13,129 bases of DNA from Candidatus Bipolaricaulota bacterium (GTDB taxonomy: Bacteria > Bipolaricaulota > Bipolaricaulia > RBG-16-55-9). The position numbers and the translations under genes were made by a program. The stretch's first letter is position 1, and every line of letters begins with the position of its first letter. Location: NCBI GenBank assembly GCA_018609825.1, contig JAHEOA010000031.1:1-13129 (forward strand). Direction: 5' to 3'. The notes under the pieces are model-generated. The model did no database searches and was not told the origin of the DNA. It saw nothing but the letters and a program-made list of their open reading frames with translations. This document shows, piece after piece, positions 6,474-12,774 of the stretch.

Positions 6474-8153
6474 CTAGGCCTCAGGGTGGAAGGGGATCCG
6501 ACAATAGGCCCGCGGCTCTTGGAGGGTGGACAGGTTGTCCAAGGCGTAGTCGATCAGCCCGGCGGTGCTCGCCGACGGCCCAAGCGGCGCGGGCGATGTC
6601 GGGATGGCGATCTCCCGCACGGCCGTCTGTGGCTTCAGGCCGGCCAGGTTGCGGGCTTTCCGGACGGCGTCGTCGAGGCCGCCCAACTCGTCGACGAGCC
6701 CATGGTCGTGCGCCTGCCGTCCCGTCCAGACGCGCCCGCCGCCGATCCCGTCGACGTCGTCGCGCGTCATCCCGCGGGCATTGGACACCCGTTCGAGAAA
6801 GAGGTCGTAGATGCGGGTCATGATGGCCCAGACCGTCTCGCGCTCCGCGTCCGAGAAGGGCCGTGCCGAGTGATAGAAGTCGGCGTGCTGGCCGCGTTGG
6901 AGCGTCTCTTGGTTGACGTTCAGCTTCTCCAGCATCCGGTTGTTGACCAGTTTCCCGTAGAGCACGCCGATGGAGCCCGTCAGCGTGCCGGGCTGGGCGA
7001 CGATCCACTGGCCCGGCGTGGCGGCGTAGTAGCCGCCCGAGGCCGCGACCGAGCTCATCGCGACGACGACGGGTTTCTTGACGGCCAGGCGCTCCAGCGC
7101 GCTCGCCATGGCTTCCGAGGCCGTCGCGGAGCCGCCCCCGGAGTCGATCCAGACGACGACGGCGCCCGCCCGCCGATCGCGCTCCAGCTTGCGGACTTGC
7201 TCCACCACGCTCCGATCGCCGGCGCGCGGATTGGTCATGAGCGGGATGGGCACGGGCGAGCGCCGAGGCGGTCGCCGGCTCGGGCCGTCGACGATGTCGC
7301 CCTCGATCCGAAGGAGCGTCACATGACGACCGGGCCGCGTCGGCGTTGGCAGCCGGAGCCGCTTGTGGGCCGCGTCCCAATGGCTCAGCGTCGCTGCCCC
7401 GTCGTTGCTCAGGCGATCGGGGAGCGCCTCTTCGTTGACGATGCCGTCGATCAGGCCTGCCTCAAGGGCGGCCTCGTCGGTGTAGGGCGACCGGTCGACG
7501 AGCGTCTGGACTTGGTCGAGGGTCGTCCCGCGCCCCTTGGCGATCGCACGGCATTGCTGCTCGTGAATGTCATCGAGGAGCCAGTCCATCATCGCCCGCA
7601 CTTCGGGTGACATCTCCGTGCGCATCAGGGCATCCGCGGCGGATTTGTAGGGCGAGATCTGCAGGAAATCCGCCTCAATGCCGAGCCGCTCCAGGGCGTC
7701 CTTGAGGAAGACGAAGCCCTGCGCCGTCCCGAGCGGCTGAATAGAGCCGCCCGGTTGGAGGAGCACCTCGTCAGCGGCCGACGCCACGTAATAGCTGGCG
7801 TGGTCATAGGACGTTGCCCAGGCGACGACGCGCTTGTCGGACTGTTGGAGGTCTTCAATCAGGCCCCGAAGCGTCTGCAGCCGTGCCGTGGGCATGTCCA
7901 AGGAACGCAGTCGCAGCACGACGCCGTGCACGCGCGGGTCATCAGCAACGATCTCCAACCGTCGCCTCACGTCCCGCAAGCTGGTCTCTGCGGGACTCAT
8001 CCAGCGTTGCCACCACGGCCCCGGCGGCGCGGGCAGTTCGGGGTACGAACCATCCAATGTGAAGCTCACGTAATCCGGCGGCGTGGCCGCTCGTCGGACG
8101 AGGTTGCGCAGGCCGCGATAGAGCGCGCGGATTGCATAGACAAGATATCCCAT
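6474..8153 (-). CDS. sppA: Signal peptide peptidase SppA, 67K type (family S49)
   Basis: Serine protease of 559 residues with two tandem S49 domains, as in E. coli SppA. It should degrade cleaved signal peptides or other membrane-derived peptides. The catalytic dyad is split: the lysine is Lys170 (SPYKSAAD) in the N-terminal repeat and the nucleophile is Ser372 (AASGGYY) in the C-terminal repeat. LTGSIGVL (391-398) follows as usual. A Pro/Arg-rich linker lies near 289-311. Unlike E. coli SppA, the N-terminus (MGYLVYAIRALYRGLRNLV) looks like a basic amphipathic helix and not a full membrane span. The start is the ATG at 8153 with GAGAGG five bases upstream. An in-frame TTG at 8201 lies inside the predicted -35 box and is rejected. 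It is transcribed away from the molybdenum hydroxylase operon, and nothing in the sequence ties the two functions together. Confidence 0.93.
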   Translation of the reverse strand: MGYLVYAIRALYRGLRNLVRRAATPPDYVSFTLDGSYPELPAPPGPWWQRWMSPAETSLRDVRRRLEIVADDPRVHGVVLRLRSLDMPTARLQTLRGLIEDLQQSDKRVVAWATSYDHASYYVASAADEVLLQPGGSIQPLGTAQGFVFLKDALERLGIEADFLQISPYKSAADALMRTEMSPEVRAMMDWLLDDIHEQQCRAIAKGRGTTLDQVQTLVDRSPYTDEAALEAGLIDGIVNEEALPDRLSNDGAATLSHWDAAHKRLRLPTPTRPGRHVTLLRIEGDIVDGPSRRPPRRSPVPIPLMTNPRAGDRSVVEQVRKLERDRRAGAVVVWIDSGGGSATASEAMASALERLAVKKPVVVAMSSVAASGGYYAATPGQWIVAQPGTLTGSIGVLYGKLVNNRMLEKLNVNQETLQRGQHADFYHSARPFSDAERETVWAIMTRIYDLFLERVSNARGMTRDDVDGIGGGRVWTGRQAHDHGLVDELGGLDDAVRKARNLAGLKPQTAVREIAIPTSPAPLGPSASTAGLIDYALDNLSTLQEPRAYCRIPFHPEA

Positions 8154-8171
8154 AGGCGCCTCTCGCGCATG

Positions 8172-8201
8172 AGTATACGGGACCGTTTTGCGCCAACTCA
8201 A
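8172..8201 (-). promoter_or_regulatory. Promoter of sppA
   Basis: Read on the minus strand: -35 TTGAGT (8196-8201), an 18-base spacer and -10 TATACT (8172-8177, 5 of 6). The predicted start near 8165 leaves a leader of about 12 bases carrying the GAGAGG SD, which agrees with the ATG at 8153. Confidence 0.6.
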
Positions 8202-8214
8202 CAGCGTTGGCCCA

Positions 8215-8244
8215 TTGACGGTGCTTGAGGCCGAGGACTATACT
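8215..8244 (+). promoter_or_regulatory. Promoter of the molybdenum hydroxylase operon
   Basis: -35 TTGACG (8215-8220, 5 of 6), an 18-base spacer and -10 TATACT (8239-8244, 5 of 6): the best sigma70 match in the window. The predicted transcript start is around 8251, right at the beginning of the SD. A 10-base palindrome TCCGATCGGA (8244-8253) overlaps the predicted start; it is short enough to be chance. The -35 boxes of this and the sppA promoter are only 13 bases apart, so a regulator bound between them could affect both. Confidence 0.65.
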
Positions 8245-8252
8245 CCGATCGG

Positions 8253-8259
8253 AAGGAGG
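8253..8259 (+). promoter_or_regulatory. Shine-Dalgarno deciding the small-subunit start
   Basis: AAGGAGG lies eight bases before the ATG at 8268 but only two bases before an in-frame ATG at 8262. The spacing strongly favours 8268 as the start codon. Confidence 0.75.
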
Positions 8260-8267
8260 TCATGCGC

Positions 8268-8789
8268 ATGGCCAAAGCCGTTGAGGCCCAACGGCCCGAC
8301 GCCCAGGTCCACGGGCCCACCCCCCGATCGATCCGACTGACGGTCAACGGCGAGCGACACGAGCTCTCCGTCGAGCCGCGAACGACGCTCTTGGACGCGC
8401 TGCGGGACGAGCTCGGTTTGACCGGCGCAAAGAAGGGCTGCGACGAGGGCAGCTGCGGGACGTGCACGGTGCTGGCCGACGGCAAGGCGATCTACGCCTG
8501 CATGACGCTGGCGCTGGAGTGCGAGGGCCGCGAGATCGAGACGATCGAGGGCATCGCCGAGGGCGAGGACCTGCACCCGATCCAACTGGCGTTCGTCGAG
8601 CACGACGCGCTCCAATGCGGCTTCTGCACGCCCGGCCAGATCATGAGCCTCAAGGGGCTTTTGGACGAGTATCCCAATCCGACCGAGGCCGACGTGGAGC
8701 GCGCGGTGGCCGGCAATCTTTGTCGATGCGGGGCCTATCCCAAGATCGTCGAGGCGGCGCTCGACGCCGCACACCGGCTCAACACGTAA
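8268..8789 (+). CDS. Molybdenum hydroxylase small subunit, two [2Fe-2S] clusters (CoxS/XdhC-type)
   Basis: Electron-transfer subunit (173 residues) of a xanthine dehydrogenase-family enzyme. The plant-ferredoxin domain has Cys58, Cys63, Cys66 and Cys78 (KGCDEGSCGTCTV then IYACM). The helical C-terminal domain has Cys117 and Cys120 (QCGFCTPG) and Cys152 and Cys154 (NLCRCG). All eight ligands are present, and Gln116, which contacts the molybdopterin cytosine dinucleotide in the family, is kept. An N-terminal tail of about 20 residues precedes the domain and has no Tat motif, so the complex should be cytoplasmic, unlike E. coli PaoA. It is the first gene of a three-gene operon. The start at 8268 is chosen from SD spacing; ATG 8262 would add two residues. 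Confidence 0.93.
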   Translation: MAKAVEAQRPDAQVHGPTPRSIRLTVNGERHELSVEPRTTLLDALRDELGLTGAKKGCDEGSCGTCTVLADGKAIYACMTLALECEGREIETIEGIAEGEDLHPIQLAFVEHDALQCGFCTPGQIMSLKGLLDEYPNPTEADVERAVAGNLCRCGAYPKIVEAALDAAHRLNT

Positions 8790-8818
8790 TTCATCCATTA
8801 CCACGGAGCGAGGTTCCC

Positions 8819-11119
8819 ATGCCACGCGTCGTCAAAACGCAGGTGGAGTTCGAAGGCCAGTTCTATGACAAGTACGTGGTCATCGAGGGCGAGGACGTCA
8901 CGCCCTGGTCGAGCGACCGGTCCTTCGAGGTCATCGGGAAGCCGCAGACGCGGGTCGACGGCCGCGAGCGCGTCACGGGCAACGCCGCGTTCACCCACGA
9001 TATCCAATTGACCGGCATGCTGGTGGGCAAGATCCTGCGTTGTCCGCATCCCCATGCGCGGATCCAGCGCATCGACCCGTCCCAAGCCGAGGCGCTGCCC
9101 GGCGTACGGGCCATTCTGACGCATGCCAACGTTCCCGAGATTCCCTGGAAGGGCGGGCAGACGAGGCTGTTCGACACGACGCTGCGCTACGCGGGGGAGG
9201 AAGTCGCCTGCGTGGTTGGCGATTCCGAGGCCGACTGCGAGGACGCGCTCGAGCTCGTCCACGTCGATTATGAGCCGCTCCCGCACGTCCTCGACCCGGG
9301 GCGGGCGCTGGAGGCCGACGCGCCGCAGGTCCACGATTCCGGCAACTTGCTCGGCGGCCAGCCGAACGTGGATGAACGCGGCGATCTCGAGAAGGGATTC
9401 GAGGAGGCCGACGAGGTCGTCGAGCTTACGCTGCGCACACAGACGGCGCTGCACAACTGCATGGAGACCCACGGCAGCGTGGCCCACTGGGAGGGCGAGA
9501 CGCTGACGGTCTGGGACTCGACGCAGAACGTGCACGGGGTGCGCGATGCCCTGGCGAAGGCGCTCGATCTGCCCAGCCACAAGGTGCGCGTGCTTAAGCA
9601 CTACATGGGCGGCGGCTTCGGCAGCAAGAACAACCTGGGCAAACAGACCCTGTTGGCGGCACTGGCGTCCCGGCGCTTGGGCCGGCCCGTCAAAATCCTC
9701 CTGGATCGACGCGAGGAGAACCTGGCGACGGGCAATCGACCGGCCAGCGTCCAGACGATCAAGGTCGGTGCCCAGCGCGACGGGACGCTGACGGCCATGG
9801 AGCATCGTTCGATCATCAACGTGGGCGCCTATGCCGGCGGCGGGCCCAGTCCGGCCGGGCCCACGCGGCGGCTCTATGCGTGCCCGAACGTGCGGGCCGA
9901 GGATCACGTCGTCTTCACGAACACGGGGCCGTTCAGCGCCTTCCGCGCGCCCGGCTACGTGGAGGGGACGTTCGCGCTGGAGTCGGCCATGGACGAATTG
10001 GCTAAAAAGCTCGGCATCGACCCGCTTGAGCTGCGTTTGAAAAACTACGCCGAGATCGACCCGCTGACGGATAAACCCTACTCGACCAAGGGGCTCAAGC
10101 TGGCCTACGAACAGGGCGCCCGGCTCATCGACTGGGCCGAGCGCGAGCAGATCAAAACCGCTCGCTCTGGAGATGCAAAACGCGTCGGGTTCGGGATGGC
10201 GAGCCAGGTCTGGGGCGGCAACGGCGGCCCGCCGGCGTATGCCTGGGTCAAGCTCAACCCCGACGGCACGGCCGTGGTCATCACCGGAACGCAAGATATT
10301 GGCACGGGGACGAAGACGGCGTTCGCCCAGGTCGCGGCGGAGACGCTCGGGCTTCCCATGGATTCTGTTCGCGTCGAACTTGGCGACACCCAGCACGGCC
10401 TCTATTCGCCGCTGAGCGCGGGCAGCATGACGCTCGCCGCGGTCGGGCCGGCCGTGCGCGGGGCGGCGGAAGACGCCCGTCAACAGCTCCGGGAGGTCGG
10501 GGCCCAAGTGCTGGAGACCGACGTCGAGGCGATCGACGTCCAACACGGGGAGCTCGTTCACAACGGCGAGCGCACGCCGATTGCCGACGTGCTCGGCAAA
10601 CTGGGCGACTTCATGATCACGGGCAAGGGCGCGCGCGGCCCCAATCCCGACGACGTGAGCGTCAACACGTTCGGCGCCCAGTTCGCGCAAGTCAGCGTCG
10701 ATACCGAGATGGGCCGCGTCCATGTCGACAAGCTCGTGGCCGTCCACGAGTCGGGCCGCGTGATCAACCCGCTCACGATTCGCAGCCAGTTGGAAGGCGG
10801 CATCATCCAGGGGCTCGGGTTCGCGCTCAGCGAGGAACGGACCGAGGATGGTCGGGCCGGGTTGGTTCTCAGCGATCATCTGGAAAGCTACAAGGTGCCG
10901 ACCGTGGCCGACGTCCCCGAGATCCACGCGGAGATGATCGACATGCCCGATACGCAAGCCAACAACCTCGGCGTCAAGGGCGTCGGCGAGCCGCCGATCA
11001 TCCCCACGCCGGCCGCGATCGCCAACGCCGTGGCGGACGCCCTCCGCGTGCGGCCGACCGAGCTGCCCATGACCACAGCCCGGATCCTCGATATCCTCCA
11101 AGACCCCCAAGGGACGTGA
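8819..11119 (+). CDS. Molybdenum hydroxylase large subunit (Mo-cofactor binding, xanthine dehydrogenase/aldehyde oxidoreductase branch)
   Basis: Catalytic subunit of 766 residues that binds the molybdopterin cofactor and hydroxylates or oxidises a substrate. Key motifs are GGGFGSK (264-270), AFRAPG (374-379), TGTQDIGTGT (489-498) and, near the C-terminus, GVGEPP (721-726) with Glu724 as the catalytic base. The loop AFRAPG replaces the AYRCSFR of form I CO dehydrogenase, so this is not a CO oxidiser of that type. The substrate (aldehyde, purine, aromatic or other heterocycle) cannot be read from the sequence. Homology to the family begins around VIGKPQTRVDG (38-48); the preceding 37 residues are an unusual N-terminal extension. 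I chose the ATG at 8819, 29 bases after the small subunit, with GGAGCGAGG just upstream. The same frame stays open to 8462, but only as a shadow of the small-subunit gene. Confidence 0.92.
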   Translation: MPRVVKTQVEFEGQFYDKYVVIEGEDVTPWSSDRSFEVIGKPQTRVDGRERVTGNAAFTHDIQLTGMLVGKILRCPHPHARIQRIDPSQAEALPGVRAILTHANVPEIPWKGGQTRLFDTTLRYAGEEVACVVGDSEADCEDALELVHVDYEPLPHVLDPGRALEADAPQVHDSGNLLGGQPNVDERGDLEKGFEEADEVVELTLRTQTALHNCMETHGSVAHWEGETLTVWDSTQNVHGVRDALAKALDLPSHKVRVLKHYMGGGFGSKNNLGKQTLLAALASRRLGRPVKILLDRREENLATGNRPASVQTIKVGAQRDGTLTAMEHRSIINVGAYAGGGPSPAGPTRRLYACPNVRAEDHVVFTNTGPFSAFRAPGYVEGTFALESAMDELAKKLGIDPLELRLKNYAEIDPLTDKPYSTKGLKLAYEQGARLIDWAEREQIKTARSGDAKRVGFGMASQVWGGNGGPPAYAWVKLNPDGTAVVITGTQDIGTGTKTAFAQVAAETLGLPMDSVRVELGDTQHGLYSPLSAGSMTLAAVGPAVRGAAEDARQQLREVGAQVLETDVEAIDVQHGELVHNGERTPIADVLGKLGDFMITGKGARGPNPDDVSVNTFGAQFAQVSVDTEMGRVHVDKLVAVHESGRVINPLTIRSQLEGGIIQGLGFALSEERTEDGRAGLVLSDHLESYKVPTVADVPEIHAEMIDMPDTQANNLGVKGVGEPPIIPTPAAIANAVADALRVRPTELPMTTARILDILQDPQGT

Positions 11120-11126
11120 GCTTTGC

Positions 11127-12113
11127 ATGAAGAACTTCGAGCACGTGGACGCGCCGGATCTGCAGACGGCGGTGGAGCTGCTGGGCTCGCCCCAGGTGCG
11201 GCCGATCGCCGGCGGAACGGACCTGTTGACCGAGATGAAGGCGCGGATTGCTGCCCCCGAACGATTGGTCAACCTGAAGACGCTGCGCGAGCTGAAGGGC
11301 GTCGACGAGTCGGACGAGGCGATCCGTATCGGCGCGCTCACCCCGCTCGCCGAGTTGGAGACGCATCCGCTCATCGAATCGCGGATTCCCATATTGGTCC
11401 AAGCCGCGTCGCAGGCGGCCACGCTCCAACTGAGAAACGCGGGCACGGTCGGCGGCAACCTCTGCCAACAGGTGCGCTGCGGCTATTACCGTCATCGCGA
11501 CGTTGACTGCTGGCTCAAGGGCGGCGAGAAGTGCTTCGCTTGGAACGGCGACAACAGCCATCACGCCATCTTCGGCGGCAGCGGCTGCATCGCCGTCCAT
11601 CCGTCCGACCTGGCGCCCGCGCTGATCGCGCTCAACGCCGACGTCCGGATCGTGGGGCCTGAGGGGGAACGCACCGAACCGTTGGAATCGATCTACAAGC
11701 TCCCAGAAGAGGGGCGCCGTCAGCGGACGACGCTCGGGCCCGAGGAGCTGATCGCCGACGTCCATGTTCCACGCCCCCACAGCGACGCCGAGGGCATCTA
11801 CCTCAAAGCCATGGAGCGCGCCGCGTGGTCCTTTGCGCTGGTCAGCGTGGCCCTGCAGCTCACGTGGAACGGCGATCAAATCGACGACGCGGGCGTGGTC
11901 ATGGGCGGCGTGGCGGGCATCCCGTGGCGCGTCCATGCCGCCGAAGCGTTGCTTCAGGGCCAGACGCTCCACGACGATCTGATCGACCGCGTGGCCGAGA
12001 TCAGCGTCGCCAACGCCTCGCCGTTTGCGCACAACGGCTACAAGGTGCCGCTAGCGCGCAACCTGGTGAGGCGGGCGCTACGAGAGCTGGTTGAGCAACG
12101 GAAGACCTCTTAA
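11127..12113 (+). CDS. Molybdenum hydroxylase FAD subunit with a PaoB/YagS-like [4Fe-4S] insert
   Basis: Medium subunit (328 residues, CoxM/XdhB family). It binds FAD and passes electrons between the small subunit and an outside acceptor. FAD motifs are IAGGTD (27-32) and TVGGN (107-111). Right after the second motif comes an insert with Cys118, Cys128, Cys136 and Cys154 (spacing 9, 7, 17), plus Cys113, then HPSD (158-161). This pattern is seen in PaoB/YagS and, in related form, in the beta subunit of 4-hydroxybenzoyl-CoA reductase, where four cysteines hold an extra [4Fe-4S] cluster; xanthine dehydrogenase and CO dehydrogenase lack it. The gene starts seven bases after the large-subunit stop, so translation is probably coupled. 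No maturation factor of the XdhC/PaoD type follows in the window. Confidence 0.9.
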   Translation: MKNFEHVDAPDLQTAVELLGSPQVRPIAGGTDLLTEMKARIAAPERLVNLKTLRELKGVDESDEAIRIGALTPLAELETHPLIESRIPILVQAASQAATLQLRNAGTVGGNLCQQVRCGYYRHRDVDCWLKGGEKCFAWNGDNSHHAIFGGSGCIAVHPSDLAPALIALNADVRIVGPEGERTEPLESIYKLPEEGRRQRTTLGPEELIADVHVPRPHSDAEGIYLKAMERAAWSFALVSVALQLTWNGDQIDDAGVVMGGVAGIPWRVHAAEALLQGQTLHDDLIDRVAEISVANASPFAHNGYKVPLARNLVRRALRELVEQRKTS

Positions 12114-12119
12114 AGGTCT
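12103..12119 (+). other. Small inverted repeat over the stop codon of the FAD-subunit gene
   Basis: AGACCT (12103-12108), loop CTTAA, AGGTCT (12114-12119): a perfect 6-bp stem with a 5-base loop that contains the TAA stop. It is not followed by a T run, so it is not a typical intrinsic terminator. It could weaken read-through or translation into the next gene, or be chance. Confidence 0.35.
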
Positions 12120-12135
12120 CGTTCCTTGCCTCGCT

Positions 12136-12489
12136 TTGAAGCTGCCTCATCGTCAGCGAGCAGAGATCCCGAAGCGAAAGCTCACAGACTACCTGCTATC
12201 CGTTACCCATCGAGAGGGTCGCCATAAAGCTCGAATCTTCCGGAGACTCGGCTACAGCTCGGCGAACTGGGAATCGTTGGCTTCGGCATTGCGCGAGCAC
12301 ATCGAAAGATATGACGTTGCCAAGGTCGAACCCTCCCGTTTCGGAACCTGCTACGTCGTGGAAGGGCCGATCGAATCGTTGTCGAAGGCGATCGCCACGA
12401 TCCGTACGTTCTGGTTCATCCATCGCGATGGAATCGTCCCGCAATTGGTAACGGCCTATCCGTTGGAGTCACGACGCGAGCGGGGCTAA
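12136..12489 (+). CDS. DUF6883 domain protein
   Basis: Small protein of 117 residues that I recognise as DUF6883 from its layout: an opening MKLPHRQRAEIP, then LTDYLLSVTHREGRHKARIF, RRLGYSSANWESLASALREH, SRFGTCYVVEG, TIRTFWFIHRDG and a final VTAYPLE. The family has no established function. The conserved GRHKARIF stretch and the closing strand are the core. The start is uncertain: TTG at 12136 gives the MKLP opening usual for the family but has no SD. The frame is open back to a TTG at 12091, which overlaps the FAD-subunit gene. Translation may depend on coupling to the upstream gene, 22 bases away. The neighbour on the right encodes DUF4926, a pairing that I recall as recurrent in bacteria but could not check. 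Confidence 0.78.
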   Translation: MKLPHRQRAEIPKRKLTDYLLSVTHREGRHKARIFRRLGYSSANWESLASALREHIERYDVAKVEPSRFGTCYVVEGPIESLSKAIATIRTFWFIHRDGIVPQLVTAYPLESRRERG

Positions 12490-12493
12490 AATA

Positions 12494-12510
12494 GTCGTTC
12501 GACGAACGAC
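12494..12510. repeat. Perfect 17-nt palindrome between the DUF6883 and DUF4926 genes
   Basis: GTCGTTCG-A-CGAACGAC: 8-bp arms around a single base. It begins four bases after the DUF6883 stop and ends immediately before the AGGAGGGG SD (12511-12518) of the next gene. As DNA it looks like a dimer-binding operator; as RNA it would fold into a 7-bp stem with a GAC loop just before the ribosome binding site. No T run follows, so it is not a standard terminator. Confidence 0.65.
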
Positions 12511-12522
12511 AGGAGGGGCGCC

Positions 12523-12762
12523 ATGAAGGTGAACGAGCTAGATGACGTCGTGCTCACGACAGACCTTCCTGAGCACAACCTGAAGCGCGGTGACGTGGGG
12601 ACCGTCGTCTTGATCCACGACGACGGGATGGGATATGAGGTCGAGTTTATAACCCTGGGTGGCGAAACCCTCGCGGTCGTCGCACTAGAGGCGGATCAAG
12701 TCCGTCCCATCAAAGCTGGTGAGATCGCGCATGTGCGCTCTGTCGATGCCGTATCTGCTTAG
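12523..12762 (+). CDS. DUF4926 domain protein
   Basis: Protein of 79 residues. The pattern VNELDDVVLTTDLPEHNLKR, GDVGTVV, GYEVEFITLGGETLAVVAL and VRPI is the DUF4926 signature; the family is built of short beta strands and probably forms an SH3-like barrel (inference). No enzyme motif, signal peptide or membrane segment is visible. The ATG at 12523 has a strong SD (AGGAGGGG, 12511-12518) directly after the 17-nt palindrome. It lies 33 bases after the DUF6883 gene. The uneven translation signals (strong SD here, none for DUF6883) would favour an excess of this partner, as seen for antidotes in toxin-antitoxin pairs, but no toxic activity has been shown from this sequence. Confidence 0.85.
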   Translation: MKVNELDDVVLTTDLPEHNLKRGDVGTVVLIHDDGMGYEVEFITLGGETLAVVALEADQVRPIKAGEIAHVRSVDAVSA

Positions 12763-12774
12763 CCCCATTTCCTC

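Noticed and set aside
8462..8818. Upstream in-frame extension of the large molybdenum subunit
   Set aside because: It would overlap most of the small-subunit gene in another frame and reads as Arg/Gly-rich shadow sequence; the ATG at 8819 has an SD and the right domain boundary.
9938..9955. Identity as form I CO dehydrogenase
   Set aside because: The gene order S-L-M and overall homology invite the call, but the active-site loop is AFRAPG and the Cys-containing AYRCSFR loop is absent.
8798..11458. 886-codon open frame on the minus strand opposite the large and FAD subunits
   Set aside because: It is a by-product of the GC-rich third positions of the real genes. Its translation is low-complexity (rich in His, Arg, Asp and Leu), matches no family I know, and lies opposite clearly conserved proteins.
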